DNA from: Desulfonatronum thiosulfatophilum
GTDB taxonomy: Bacteria; Desulfobacterota; Desulfovibrionia; Desulfovibrionales; Desulfonatronaceae
Reading direction: 5' to 3'
Length of the DNA: 64,000 bases
Assembly (NCBI RefSeq): GCF_900104215.1
Contig: NZ_FMXO01000004.1
Span: forward strand, 169,781-233,780
In this document: in pieces, positions 8,841 to 17,959 of the stretch
How the letters are laid out: every line of letters begins with the position of its first letter
Numbering within the stretch: the first letter of the stretch is position 1
The notes under the pieces: generated by a model
The model's input: the letters and a program-made list of their open reading frames with translations, nothing else
Database searches by the model: none
Told to the model about the DNA's origin: nothing
Program-made: the position numbers and the translations under genes

Positions 8841-8902
8841 GCGTCACATCGCATTGATACATATTCACCAACCTTCGGGCACAAGAAGAGAAGAGCATAC
8901 AC

Positions 8903-9367
8903 ATGAACCAACTCGTCGGCGTGATCTCGGACACCCATGGGCTGCTGCGATCCAGCGCAATGAACATACTCAAGACGTGCGACCTGATCCTCCATGCCGG
9001 CGACATTTGCGGTCAGGAGATCATTGACGAACTGCAGGCTCTGCAGCAGACCGTCTTTGTGCGTGGCAACATGGACCGGTTCCCTTCCGGGGGGGCAATT
9101 CATAGCACAGCATCCTTGGAAATCGCCGGTGTGCATTTCTTCATGCTTCATGATGTATCCCAATTGGATCTTGATCCGAAAGCCGCGGGAATCGACGTCG
9201 TAATTTACGGGCACTCCCACAGCCCGGACATCTCCTACAGAGACGACGTTCTCTTTCTCAACCCCGGCAGCATTGGTCCGAAACGATTTTCTCTGCCTAT
9301 TTCCATGGCTGTGATCCGTGTCGAGAACCAGGTTCTGCATCCCGAATTAATCACTTTGGACGACTAA
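8903..9367 (+). CDS. YfcE/MJ0936-type metallophosphoesterase
   Basis: The 154-residue protein is full length for the small YfcE phosphodiesterase family. Metal-binding motifs are SDTHG (residues 9-13), HAGD (31-34), GNMD (55-58), H83 and GHSHSP (107-112), with NPGS near the C-terminus. Members hydrolyse artificial phosphodiesters or act on cyclic nucleotides, and the physiological substrate is usually unknown. The start has AAGAAGAGAAGAG a few bases upstream. It stands alone between the cyclotransferase gene and selB on the same strand. Confidence 0.9.
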   Translation: MNQLVGVISDTHGLLRSSAMNILKTCDLILHAGDICGQEIIDELQALQQTVFVRGNMDRFPSGGAIHSTASLEIAGVHFFMLHDVSQLDLDPKAAGIDVVIYGHSHSPDISYRDDVLFLNPGSIGPKRFSLPISMAVIRVENQVLHPELITLDD

Positions 9368-9476
9368 GTGCGGTTCCACGCCGGAGCCGAGCCGTCGGAA
9401 CAACGGACAAATCGCTCCTGCACCCACTTTCAATAGACATGATCATGACACGCAGACAAATGGAGGCGAATACATA

Positions 9477-11384
9477 ATGCCGATCATCATGGGCACGGCG
9501 GGGCATATCGACCACGGCAAGACCAGCTTGGTGAAAGCCTTGACCGGCATAGACTGCGACCGCCTGCAGGAAGAGAAAAAGCGGGGCATCACCATCGAGC
9601 TCGGCTTTGCCTTTCTGGATCTGCCCGGCGGCATACGGCTCGGGGTGGTGGACGTGCCCGGCCATGAGCGATTCGTCAAGAACATGGTGGCCGGAGCCGC
9701 GGGAATCGATTTCGTGGTTCTGGTAATTGCGGCGGACGAGGGCGTCATGCCCCAGACGCGCGAGCATTTGGAAATCTGCACGCTGCTGGGCATCCGGCGC
9801 GGGCTGGTGGCGCTGACCAAGGTGGATATGGTTGATGAGGAGTGGCTGGAGCTTGTTCAGGAAGACGTGCGCGCCTTTCTGGAGCCCACCTTTCTTGGCG
9901 AGGCCCCGGTGGTCCCTGTTTCCGCCCACAAGGGGCTGGGCCTTGAGGAACTCCGGCAGCGGATCTCCGCCCTGGCAGGGGAGTTCCAGCGGGATTCCCG
10001 TTCCGACGTTTTTCGCTTGCCCATTGACCGGATTTTCACCATGCGCGGCCATGGCACCGTGGCGACGGGCACCCTGGTCTCGGGCACGCTCAAGGTGGGC
10101 GACGAGCTGGAGATTACGCCGTGGTCCCTCAAAAGCAAGGTCCGCGGCCTGCAGGTGCACGGTGATTCCCAGGAACGGGCCGAGGTCGGGCAGCGGACCG
10201 CCGTCAACCTGCATGGTCTGGAAGTGGAGGAGTTGGAACGGGGCATGGTCCTGACCCATCCGGGAAGCCTGTTCCCCAGCACCACTTGGGATGTGGAATT
10301 GACCTGCCTGCCCTCCACGCCCAAAGCATTGAAGCATCGCACCCAGATCCACTTTCACCACGGCACCAAGGAGACATTGGCCCGTATCTATTTCCTGGAC
10401 CGCGACAAGCTGGAACCGGGCGATACGGCCATGACCCAGGTCCGTTTCGAAGAACCCATGGTCGGCATGTACGGCGACCGGTGCGTTCTGCGGTCATTCT
10501 CCCCGCTACGCACCGTGGCCGGTGGAAAGGTGGTCAATCCCCTGGGCCGCAAGGTGAAACGCTTTTCCGCCGTGGTGGACAAGCTGGCTGCGTTGGGTGA
10601 AGCCTTGGGCGACCAGCGCATTCTGCTTCAGCTTGAGCTTGCCGGACTGTCCGGACTGACCTTCGCGCAACTGCGAGCCCTGACCTGCCTGGATACCAAG
10701 GAGCTGGAAAAGCTCCTCCAAACCCTGGGTGGCAGACAGGATGCCTTTTTGTTCGAACGGGACAACAGGACCTATGTCCATGGACGCCTGGTTCAGGAGC
10801 TGTGCGCGGGCATCGTGGAGTTTACGGCTGATTTTCACCGCAGGGAACCCATGAAACAGGGAATTTCACGCAGCGCCCTGGCTTCCGGATGGGGCCGGAA
10901 GCTGCATCCGAAGCTGTTTCACTTCGTCCTGGAGCGCACCCAGAAACAGGGTGAACTGACCGCGGACGGCGATCTGTTTCGTCTTCCGACCCACAAGGTA
11001 TCCCTGGCCTCGGACCAAGCCAAGCTGCGAAGCGCAATTTTGGACGCATTCAGGAAAGGTGGCGTGACGCCGCCCAACGTCAAGGACGTTCTGGCGCCGT
11101 TGGACCTGGAAATGAAGGACGCCGCGCCGGTCTTTCGTCTGCTTCAGGAGCAGGGCGAACTGGTCAAAGTCAAGGAGGACATGTTTTTCACCACCGAGGC
11201 CATGAACCAGCTCAAGGGAATGATCCGGGACTTTTTCCGCGACAAGGAGGAAATGGAGCCGTCGGACTTCAAGACCGTAACCGGCCTGACCAGAAAATTC
11301 TCGATTCCCCTGCTGGAATACCTGGACAAGGAGAAGATGACCGTGCGTGTAGGCGACAAGCGCCGGCTGCGTTCTGGAGGATGA
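9477..11384 (+). CDS. selB: Selenocysteine-specific translation elongation factor SelB
   Basis: This 635-residue GTPase delivers Sec-tRNA to UGA codons that carry a SECIS element. The EF-Tu-like G domain has [13 protein letters not shown] (6-18), D-V-P-G-H-E-R-F (60-67) and T-K-V-D. Two beta-barrel domains follow, with [13 protein letters not shown], and then the C-terminal winged-helix array (about 375-635) that binds SECIS RNA. The start has GGAGGCG eight bases upstream. selA lies about 21 kb away at 32437; selC and selD are not visible in the window. The organism therefore very probably makes selenoproteins. It converges with the next gene, leaving three bases between stops. Confidence 0.96.
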   Translation: MPIIMGTAGHIDHGKTSLVKALTGIDCDRLQEEKKRGITIELGFAFLDLPGGIRLGVVDVPGHERFVKNMVAGAAGIDFVVLVIAADEGVMPQTREHLEICTLLGIRRGLVALTKVDMVDEEWLELVQEDVRAFLEPTFLGEAPVVPVSAHKGLGLEELRQRISALAGEFQRDSRSDVFRLPIDRIFTMRGHGTVATGTLVSGTLKVGDELEITPWSLKSKVRGLQVHGDSQERAEVGQRTAVNLHGLEVEELERGMVLTHPGSLFPSTTWDVELTCLPSTPKALKHRTQIHFHHGTKETLARIYFLDRDKLEPGDTAMTQVRFEEPMVGMYGDRCVLRSFSPLRTVAGGKVVNPLGRKVKRFSAVVDKLAALGEALGDQRILLQLELAGLSGLTFAQLRALTCLDTKELEKLLQTLGGRQDAFLFERDNRTYVHGRLVQELCAGIVEFTADFHRREPMKQGISRSALASGWGRKLHPKLFHFVLERTQKQGELTADGDLFRLPTHKVSLASDQAKLRSAILDAFRKGGVTPPNVKDVLAPLDLEMKDAAPVFRLLQEQGELVKVKEDMFFTTEAMNQLKGMIRDFFRDKEEMEPSDFKTVTGLTRKFSIPLLEYLDKEKMTVRVGDKRRLRSGG

Positions 11385-11387
11385 GGT

Positions 11388-11939
11388 CTACTGGACGGTG
11401 ACGTTGCAGGAGCCCTCGTCTTCGCCCACTGCCTTGATCAGATATTCGCGCACGCTGCTTAAGGTGTTCGCGAAGAGCTTTGCTCCAGCCAGGGTGGTGA
11501 ACGGGTTGTCCCGGTCTCCGCAACAGTAGGCGAAGGCCGGGCCGATGGCCTGGGTGGGGTCGTTGTCCGGCTCGAGGGCGGCCATGGCCTGGACATACGT
11601 TTCCAGACGGGATTTCAGGATCTTGAAATATTCGATGTCCTTGCCGATGAGCAGGGACGTGGTTTGGGAAATGTTTTCGGAAAACTCCCGCATCGCCTGC
11701 CAGTAGGGTTCCTGGATCTGGTCCTTGAGCGGATCCTCCTGGAGATAGAAGGAAATAGCCCACCCCGTGCTCACGATTTTGAGCAGCTGCAGTTCATACT
11801 CCACGGTATTCAGATCCACTTGCCCATCCTGGGGCAGACCCTGGAGCAGCCACTTGATGTCCTCGCGGTCCAGAGCAAAGTTATACAGATTTTCCGCATA
11901 CGGGTTGAGGAGGGCAGGTTGTTTGCCGCTATCGTTCAT
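11388..11939 (-). CDS. Conserved-looking hypothetical protein
   Basis: This 183-residue soluble, acidic, helix-rich protein has no signal peptide or recognised motif. The N-terminus contains a NPYAENLYNFALDREDIKW block, followed by amphipathic helices, and the C-terminus has two cysteines (A-Y-C-C-G-D). Codon usage and GC content match the neighbours, so I regard it as a real gene. The ATG has GGAG ten bases upstream. It is convergent with selB and transcribed in the same direction as the haem/cobalamin genes upstream of it. I cannot assign a function. Confidence 0.65.
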   Translation of the reverse strand: MNDSGKQPALLNPYAENLYNFALDREDIKWLLQGLPQDGQVDLNTVEYELQLLKIVSTGWAISFYLQEDPLKDQIQEPYWQAMREFSENISQTTSLLIGKDIEYFKILKSRLETYVQAMAALEPDNDPTQAIGPAFAYCCGDRDNPFTTLAGAKLFANTLSSVREYLIKAVGEDEGSCNVTVQ

Positions 11940-12049
11940 TATTCAATATCTCCGTGGAATGAATTCTTGTTTTGTTGATCGTTGTGCATGTCAGGCTCAG
12001 CGGGCCGTAAAGAATTATTCAACATAGAGCGGGGTTTGTCCGGCATGAT

Positions 12050-12844
12050 TCACAGCGGATATCCCCTTGGCGTGAGCATCCGGTTGCCGAGAAAACGGGT
12101 CTGGCTGTTGCCGATAAACAGAATGCTGAGCATGTCCACGCGTTCGACGGGTACCTGATGCAAAGGGAAGACCGAAACTTCCTGGTCCGGTCGGTAGGCG
12201 TTGCGTACCAGGCCCACCGGGGTCTCCGGACTCTTGAAGCGCAACGCGATGTCCACGGCCTGGGCAAGTTGCCGGTCCCGCCCCTTGGAGCGCGGGTTAT
12301 AGAGAACAAGAACGAAATCAGCCCGGCTGGCGAGCTCGATGCGTTGGACGATCCGTTTCCAGGGCGTGAGCAGGTCGCTGAGGCTGATCACCGCGAAATC
12401 ATGCATCAACGGCGCGCCCAGGAGGCCTGCCGCCGCCGCAAGGGCCGGAACGCCGGAAATGACTTCACATTCCACTCGGTCCAGGGCGCCGAGCTGCTCC
12501 AGGACTTCCAGACATGGACCGGCCATTCCGTAGATTCCGGCATCGCCGCTGCTGACCAGCGCGGTATTCACTCCCTCCAAGGCCAGTTCCACGGCCCGGT
12601 TGCAACGTTCAATCTCCCGGCGCATGCCCGAGGCCAACACTTCCTTGCCGGCCAGAATCTCCAAGGGGATCAGGTCGATATACACGCTGTATCCCACGAT
12701 GGCTTGCGATTGTTCAAGAGCCTGGAGAGCCTGGGGCGTCAGCAGGTCGCTGCTTCCGGGGCCGAGGCCGACGATTTTGAGCCAGCCGGGGCCGGAAACA
12801 TTCGCGGGAGATTTTTCAGCTACATCCATTTTTTTCTTGTCCAT
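12050..12844 (-). CDS. cobJ: Precorrin-3B C17-methyltransferase
   Basis: The 264-residue protein belongs to the SAM-dependent tetrapyrrole methylase family, CobJ/CbiH branch. It has the first glycine motif VGLGPGSSDLLTPQA (25-39), GYSVYIDLI in the substrate site, the S-S-G-D-A-G-I-Y-G-M motif and V-L-Y-N-P-R-S-K-G-R. It methylates C17 with ring contraction in cobalamin (anaerobic cobalt-first) synthesis. It lies nine bases after cbiG, whose product acts in the adjoining ring-opening step. An alternative start is Met6. In some genomes CobJ and CbiG are fused; here they are separate. Confidence 0.93.
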   Translation of the reverse strand: MDKKKMDVAEKSPANVSGPGWLKIVGLGPGSSDLLTPQALQALEQSQAIVGYSVYIDLIPLEILAGKEVLASGMRREIERCNRAVELALEGVNTALVSSGDAGIYGMAGPCLEVLEQLGALDRVECEVISGVPALAAAAGLLGAPLMHDFAVISLSDLLTPWKRIVQRIELASRADFVLVLYNPRSKGRDRQLAQAVDIALRFKSPETPVGLVRNAYRPDQEVSVFPLHQVPVERVDMLSILFIGNSQTRFLGNRMLTPRGYPL

Positions 12845-12853
12845 TTCAAGTTG

Positions 12854-13909
12854 TCACACATCTTTTCTCGCCACGGCCAGGGTCAGGCCGTCGCCCTTCA
12901 CCTTGGGGACCAGCAGTGGGGATGTTCCTCCGAGAAGCAGCGCGGCTGCTTCGCAGACGCTGGCCGTGCCGATCAGCCGCCGCGCCACGGCCGAAGGGTG
13001 AGGCGTGGACACCCCGGCAAGTTCCTCGGCGGAAAAAAAAGCGGCATCGACCTGCAAAACGTCCAACGCCTCCCGCACTCCTGCCTCGCCGGCCCTGGAT
13101 CGAATCGTGCCCAAAGCGGCCAGGCTCTGCAGGGCCAAGCCGCTTTGGGCAAAGACCGTTTCGATGAACCGGAGAACGTCTGCCCCGGCGACGCCGCGGT
13201 GACAGCCCAATCCGGCCACCAGACAGCGCGGATGCAGGCACAAAGTGAATGGTGCGTCGCCTGGCGCATCATTGCGCCAGGAAACCCAGATGCCGGGTTG
13301 CGCATTTTGCCACTGCGAGGGGTTGTCAACCGGCGTGAAATGCGCCTCATGGCCGGACATGCGGATCGAGGGCCGGAGGCGATCTTCCGGATCCCAGAGC
13401 TGTACGCTGTCCTTGTCCAGCATGGCCGCGACAACGGTTTTCAGCAGTCGCGGAGGATGCGGCGCCAGATTGAGATCCCTTGCCAGCAGATCCAGAGCCG
13501 GCAGCCCTTCGGTATCCGTGGCCGTGGTGATCACGGCCTCTCCGTTTGTCATTCGCGCGACCTCTTCGGCCAGGGCATTGGCTCCGCCCATATGCCCGCC
13601 CAGAAGGCTGATCACGTGCCGACCGTCCTGATCCAGGACCACCACGGCCGGATCCGTGGTCTTGCTGTTCAGGACAGGCGCGACGCACCGCACCACAATG
13701 CCGGTGGCGGCAATGCAGACATGACGCCGGAAGCAGCGAAACTGCGCCGCAAAAGTCTGGGCAAACCCCTGGAACGATCGTTCGGATTCACACCGGAGAT
13801 GCTTTTGCGGAACAAAAAGGGTTGCGTTCAGGCGCGAAGTCAACGACCGCCCCAGATCGCAACCCTTTGCGTTCAAGGCCCAGACCGCAGTGGAGGCTTC
13901 GGAATCCAC
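12854..13909 (-). CDS. cbiG: Cobalt-precorrin-5A hydrolase
   Basis: The product is about 351 residues and CbiG-like. The central part has C-I-A-A-T-G-I-V-V-R and LLGGHMGGAN (the substrate loop), and the C-terminal domain has VAGLGCHRGVAG followed by S-x-E-E-L. CbiG opens the delta-lactone of cobalt-precorrin-5A and releases acetaldehyde. The frame stays open upstream into hemL, but I choose the GTG at 13909, which leaves 16 bases after the hemL stop. The ribosome-binding site there is weak, so the start is uncertain. It sits in the order hemL-cbiG-cobJ. Confidence 0.9.
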   Translation of the reverse strand: MDSEASTAVWALNAKGCDLGRSLTSRLNATLFVPQKHLRCESERSFQGFAQTFAAQFRCFRRHVCIAATGIVVRCVAPVLNSKTTDPAVVVLDQDGRHVISLLGGHMGGANALAEEVARMTNGEAVITTATDTEGLPALDLLARDLNLAPHPPRLLKTVVAAMLDKDSVQLWDPEDRLRPSIRMSGHEAHFTPVDNPSQWQNAQPGIWVSWRNDAPGDAPFTLCLHPRCLVAGLGCHRGVAGADVLRFIETVFAQSGLALQSLAALGTIRSRAGEAGVREALDVLQVDAAFFSAEELAGVSTPHPSAVARRLIGTASVCEAAALLLGGTSPLLVPKVKGDGLTLAVARKDV

Positions 13910-13925
13910 TGCGGTCCGGCGCTTT

Positions 13926-15194
13926 TCAGAAGTGCACGGTGCGGCAGGCGTCCAGGGTTTTCTCAAAATCCTCGTCCGTATGGGCAAAGGAAGTGAACGC
14001 GCATTCAAAACCCGAGGGCGCAAGAGCCACCCCGGCGTCACGCATCTGGCGGAAAAAACTGGCGTACGTCACGGCGTCCGCCTTGGAAGCCGAGGCAAAG
14101 TCCGTAACCGGATCCGTGGCAAAAAAGAGGGTGAAGAGCGAAGCCATGCAGTTCAGCTGCACTTGCACGCCGCGCTCTTCCAGAACGCTCTTCAACTCGC
14201 CGGCCAGGGCCTTGGTTCTCCTGGTCAAATCCATGTAATCGGCCTTGCCCAACTCCCGCAAGGTGGCCACGCCCGCGGCCATGGCCACGGGATTACCGGA
14301 AAGCGTTCCGGCCTGATAAACGTCGCCGCAGGGAGCGATGCGGGACATGATCTCCCGGCGTCCGCCGTAGGCGCCTACGGGAAAGCCGCCGCCGATGATT
14401 TTGCCCAGGCAGGTCAGATCCGGAACGATGCCGAAGACATTCTGCGCCCCGCCGTAAGTCAGACGGAAGCCGGTGATCACTTCGTCAAAGATGAGCAGGG
14501 CGCCATGACGCTGGGTCAGCACGCGGAGGGTGGGCAGAAAGCCGGGTTGCGGCAGGACCATGCCCATGTTTCCGGCCACGGGCTCGACAATGACCGCGGC
14601 GATCTCGTCGCCGTGGGTTCGAAAAAGCGCCTCCACGGCGTCCAGATCATTGTACGGGGCCAGGAGCGTATCCGCGACCACGGCCTCGGGCACTCCCGGG
14701 GTGCCGGGAATGGACAGGGTGGCCACGCCGGAACCGGCGCTGGCCAGAAACGCATCGCTGTGGCCGTGGTAGCAGCCCTCAAACTTGAGCACCTTGTTTC
14801 GGCCGGTGTAACCCCGCGCAAGGCGCAGTGCACTCATGGTCGCCTCGGTGCCGGAATTCACCATCCGAACCATGTCTACCCCGGGCAGCGCGGCCACCAG
14901 CATTTCCGCCAGCTCGATCTCGGCCTGGCAGGGAGCACCGAAGCTCGCACCCTGATCCACGGCCTGATGCACGGCTTCCACCACCGCGGGATGCGAGTGG
15001 CCCAGGAGCATCGGTCCCCAGGACATGACGTAGTCAATGAGTTCCCGGCCCTCCACGGTCCACATCCGTGAACCATTGGCGCGGGTTATGAACAGGGGCT
15101 CGCTTTGCACGCTCAGGCAGGCGCGCACCGGGCTGTTCACCCCACCGGGGATCAGTTCCTGGGCCTTGGCAAACAACGTTCTGGAGTCAGTCAT
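13926..15194 (-). CDS. hemL: Glutamate-1-semialdehyde 2,1-aminomutase
   Basis: This 422-residue PLP enzyme makes 5-aminolevulinate from glutamate-1-semialdehyde. Visible motifs are GGVNSPVRA near the N-terminus, [22 protein letters not shown], the D-E-V-I-T-G-F motif and the PLP lysine in [14 protein letters not shown] chose the ATG at 15194 because GAGGTGA lies five bases upstream; an in-frame ATG at 15221 has no such site. It follows ahbB by 30 bases, so one transcript probably supplies both haem and cobalamin precursors. Confidence 0.96.
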   Translation of the reverse strand: MTDSRTLFAKAQELIPGGVNSPVRACLSVQSEPLFITRANGSRMWTVEGRELIDYVMSWGPMLLGHSHPAVVEAVHQAVDQGASFGAPCQAEIELAEMLVAALPGVDMVRMVNSGTEATMSALRLARGYTGRNKVLKFEGCYHGHSDAFLASAGSGVATLSIPGTPGVPEAVVADTLLAPYNDLDAVEALFRTHGDEIAAVIVEPVAGNMGMVLPQPGFLPTLRVLTQRHGALLIFDEVITGFRLTYGGAQNVFGIVPDLTCLGKIIGGGFPVGAYGGRREIMSRIAPCGDVYQAGTLSGNPVAMAAGVATLRELGKADYMDLTRRTKALAGELKSVLEERGVQVQLNCMASLFTLFFATDPVTDFASASKADAVTYASFFRQMRDAGVALAPSGFECAFTSFAHTDEDFEKTLDACRTVHF

Positions 15195-15224
15195 GCTTTC
15201 ACCTCGATATATTTGTTTCAATTC

Positions 15225-15734
15225 TTAAAAATAAGCCATAGAGGTTTTTTTCAGCTCCTTGCGACTGAGGAGGATATCGTATTGCGGCACTTGGGCTATT
15301 TTAGAGAGGTTCTCCACCACGCTCAGACATTCCTCCCGGCTGCGGGCGTGAACCATGGTGTACAGGTTGTACGGCCAGTCGTAACAGTTCACCCGTTCGT
15401 AGCAATGGGTGATTTCCGGACGCTGGGCCATGATAGCACCGACCTCGTCCATGTCCCTGTCCTGCTCCACGTACCAGCCGACCATGGCATTGGCGCCGTA
15501 TCCGGCCTGCTGATGACGCAGGGTTGCTCCGAAACGGCGGACAATGCCCGCTTCCTTGAGTCCCCGAAGAAGCTCCATCACGGCTTCCTCGGTGAGGCCG
15601 GCCTGATCGGCGATGTCTTTGTATGGCTGAACCGAATCCGGTATATCCGCCTGAAGCAGTCGCAGCGCGACCTGCTCCGCCTCGCTGTGGGCTGAAGATG
15701 GGTCTGTTTTGGGCATGTGTTGGTCCATTTTCAT
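15225..15734 (-). CDS. ahbB: Siroheme decarboxylase subunit (AhbA/AhbB family)
   Basis: The 169-residue protein has the Lrp/AsnC-like fold of the Ahb proteins. A helix-turn-helix-like N-terminus (A-D-Q-A-G-L-T-E-E-A-V) is followed by G-I-V-R-R-F-G-A and CYERVNCYDWPYNLYTMVHA (residues 111-130), which is typical of siroheme decarboxylases. Together, AhbA and AhbB convert siroheme to 12,18-didecarboxysiroheme in the alternative haem pathway of sulfate reducers. Position next to hemL and the cobalamin genes supports a tetrapyrrole role rather than general Lrp-type regulation. Which of the two subunits it is cannot be settled here, so the symbol is tentative. Confidence 0.8.
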   Translation of the reverse strand: MKMDQHMPKTDPSSAHSEAEQVALRLLQADIPDSVQPYKDIADQAGLTEEAVMELLRGLKEAGIVRRFGATLRHQQAGYGANAMVGWYVEQDRDMDEVGAIMAQRPEITHCYERVNCYDWPYNLYTMVHARSREECLSVVENLSKIAQVPQYDILLSRKELKKTSMAYF

Positions 15735-15867
15735 TTTTCCGTTTGAGTGTCGTGTATCCGGACGATTTTCCGGATTGATCCGTTTCGAGCCTGATCACCT
15801 GGTCATCACCATTTAGAGCTTTCCGCGCCTGATCGCAAGGACGCGCCCTTATTCAAGCGGATTACAC

Positions 15868-15897
15868 TTGATTGAGCTGACGCCTTGGGGTAATAAT
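15868..15897 (+). promoter_or_regulatory. Possible sigma-70 promoter for gpsA
   Basis: TTGATT and AATAAT are separated by 18 bases, 135 bases before the gpsA start, in the divergent gap between ahbB and gpsA. This is a base-pattern match only. Confidence 0.35.
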
Positions 15898-16032
15898 TGA
15901 AATCTTGTCGACAACGAGTGCTGTCGCGAATCCTCAGCCTGCTTTCAGATCACCCGGGTTCATTCCTTGCAAAATCTGGAACAATGTGGTTCAAACTCCT
16001 TTCAACTCCTTTCAAAAACGAGACATCAAATC

Positions 16033-17028
16033 ATGCAAACGGCGATATTTGGAGGTGGAAGCTGGGGGACGACCCTGGCCAATCTCTTGGCGCGGAAGAA
16101 CGGTTCGGCACGACTTTGGGTCAGGGAGAAGGAGCTGGCGTCGCTGATCAGGACCAAAGGCTGCAATCCCTGGTATTTGCCGGAACTGGAATTGTCGCCG
16201 AATCTTTTTGTGAGTGACGATCTGGCCCAGGTGACGGAGAATGCGGAGTACTTTTTGTTTGTGGTTCCCAGTCAGTTCTATGGCGGCGTCTTGAAGACCG
16301 TCCGGGAGCATCTCCCCAAAAAACCCGTCATTATCTCTGGAAGCAAAGGCATCACCCTGGACACGCTGCAGACCATGTCCGAAGTGACCGAAGACACGCT
16401 GATCGGCCTGAAGCCGGTTTTTGCCATGCTGTCTGGGCCGTCCTTCGCCAAGGAAGTCAGTAAGGGCATGCCTACGGCAGTCACTTTGGGCTGCAAAGAC
16501 AAAACCGCGGCTCGAGCCATCCAGGATCTGCTTTCCACGGATACATTCCGGGTCTACACCAACAAGGATGTTCGGGGAGTGGAACTTGGAGGCGCGTTCA
16601 AGAACATCATCGCCATTGCCTCGGGCATTTCCGATGGTCTCGGTTTCGGCACGAATGCCCGGGCCGCGCTGATTACTCGGGGCCTGGCGGAAATGTCCCG
16701 CCTGGGAGTGGCCATGGGGGCACAGGCCCAGACCTTCATGGGCCTGTCCGGCATGGGCGATCTGGTCTTGACCTGCACCGGAGATCTTTCCCGTAACCGT
16801 CAGGTCGGGCTGAAGCTGGCCGAGGGGCACAAACTCCTGGATATTCTCGGCCAGATGAAAATGGTGGCCGAAGGCGTCAAAACCACGGAATCCGTGCATG
16901 CGCTGGGCAGCAAACACAAGGTGGAGCTGCCCATAACGGAACAGGTCTACCAGGTGCTCTACGAAGGCAAAGATCCCTTGACGGCCGTCCATGAATTGAT
17001 GCACCGGGAACTGAAAAGCGAGCAGTAG
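16033..17028 (+). CDS. gpsA: Glycerol-3-phosphate dehydrogenase [NAD(P)+]
   Basis: The 331-residue enzyme makes sn-glycerol-3-phosphate for phospholipids. The NAD-binding GGGSWGTTLA motif lies seven residues from the chosen Met. Catalytic-domain motifs are V-P-S-Q-F, S-G-S-K-G-I, SGPSFAKEV, the lysine in G-A-F-K-N-I-I-A-I-A-S-G and GMGDLVLTCTG. An upstream in-frame start at 15967 would add 22 residues before the Rossmann motif, which the family lacks, so I use 16033 despite a poor ribosome-binding site. It is followed by an envelope lipoprotein gene. Confidence 0.95.
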   Translation: MQTAIFGGGSWGTTLANLLARKNGSARLWVREKELASLIRTKGCNPWYLPELELSPNLFVSDDLAQVTENAEYFLFVVPSQFYGGVLKTVREHLPKKPVIISGSKGITLDTLQTMSEVTEDTLIGLKPVFAMLSGPSFAKEVSKGMPTAVTLGCKDKTAARAIQDLLSTDTFRVYTNKDVRGVELGGAFKNIIAIASGISDGLGFGTNARAALITRGLAEMSRLGVAMGAQAQTFMGLSGMGDLVLTCTGDLSRNRQVGLKLAEGHKLLDILGQMKMVAEGVKTTESVHALGSKHKVELPITEQVYQVLYEGKDPLTAVHELMHRELKSEQ

Positions 17029-17103
17029 TAGAAAAAGGGGCAATGGTAACTACTCAAAATTGTCATAGAACGCATATCCTGTTTTTTCCTTGGAGGTTAA
17101 ATC

Positions 17104-17577
17104 ATGCGATCAACGAGAAAGACTTTGGCAGTGTTGGCAATCCTTGCGCTTTTGGCCACCGGATGCGGGGGCGTACAAGGAGGAGGTCAGGTCCATCAGA
17201 TCGGCGGTGGATTGCTGGGAGGCATCGGCGGCGGTATTGCCGGCGCCCAGATCGGCGGCGGCAGCGGCCGTGTGGCCGCGATCATCGGTGGTACCATCCT
17301 CGGTGCGGCACTGGGCAGCTATGTCGGCGGGTACATGGACCGGATGGACCAGCAACAGGTCAGCCGCACTCTGGAAACCCAGCCCACAGGACAGACGTCC
17401 CAGTGGAGAAATCCGGACACGGGCCATCAATATCATGTCACTCCGGTGAATACCTTTCAAAAAAGTGACGGCCAGTACTGCCGCGAGTTCAGGACTCAGG
17501 TCGAAGTAGGGGGGAAGTTGGAAGAAGGCTATGGCACGGCCTGTCGCATGCCTGACGGTGCCTGGAAGATGCAGTAG
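17104..17577 (+). CDS. Glycine-zipper outer-membrane lipoprotein
   Basis: The 157-residue protein resembles the 17-kDa surface antigen/SlyB-like group. A lipoprotein signal peptide ends at L-L-A-T-G-C (Cys21). Two glycine-zipper helices follow (GGLLGGIGGGIAGAQIGG and I-G-G-T-I-L-G-A-A-L-G-S-Y-V-G-G, about 33-75). The C-terminal domain has S-Q-W-R-N-P-D-T-G-H and Y-C-R-E-F-R-T-Q-V-E-V-G-G-K, as in surface-antigen lipoproteins. The start is supported by TTGGAGG seven bases upstream. It is probably anchored in the outer membrane; its exact role in envelope stability is not known. Confidence 0.88.
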   Translation: MRSTRKTLAVLAILALLATGCGGVQGGGQVHQIGGGLLGGIGGGIAGAQIGGGSGRVAAIIGGTILGAALGSYVGGYMDRMDQQQVSRTLETQPTGQTSQWRNPDTGHQYHVTPVNTFQKSDGQYCREFRTQVEVGGKLEEGYGTACRMPDGAWKMQ

Positions 17578-17626
17578 TAGCGACCAGCCGGGACGCTCAT
17601 TCAATTATTGTTGAGAGGAGATGATC

Positions 17627-17959
17627 ATGATCAGAATGATTCTCATGCTGTTTTGCTTTCTTTTCCCAGCCCTGCCGCTTTCCGCGCAGCAGACCATAGA
17701 CAACTGCCCCATCCTTCCCTACACCCGTTGCCCCGGAGTCGATCTGCAGGGAGCAAATCTGGCGGGAGCAAACCTGCAAGGCGCCTATCTGAAGGGCGCC
17801 AAACTTCAAAACGCCGATCTCAGTGGCGCTGTTCTCATCGATGCCTATCTGTATGACGCCGATTTGCGAGGCGCCAAGCTTGACGGCGCTAATCTCAGCA
17901 AAGCCGTATGGACCGACGGTCGGGTCTGCGCCTTCGATTCAATCGGGACATGTAAATAG
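17627..17959 (+). CDS. Secreted pentapeptide-repeat protein
   Basis: The protein is about 110 residues. A signal peptide (hydrophobic M-L-F-C-F-L-F-P ending at L-S-A-Q) is followed by about ten A-(D/N)-L-x-x repeats, such as GANLAGANLQGAYLKGAKL, which build a right-handed quadrilateral beta helix. Two cysteines precede the repeats and two follow, and could close the ends. I prefer the second of two nearby ATGs because GGAG sits six bases before it and abuts the first. The stop overlaps the GTG of the next gene. The function is unknown; the exported type is less common than the cytoplasmic one. Confidence 0.8.
   Translation: MIRMILMLFCFLFPALPLSAQQTIDNCPILPYTRCPGVDLQGANLAGANLQGAYLKGAKLQNADLSGAVLIDAYLYDADLRGAKLDGANLSKAVWTDGRVCAFDSIGTCK

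Noticed and set aside
12158..13996. A 612-codon plus-strand open frame.
   Set aside because: It is opposite cobJ and cbiG and has no protein-family motifs.
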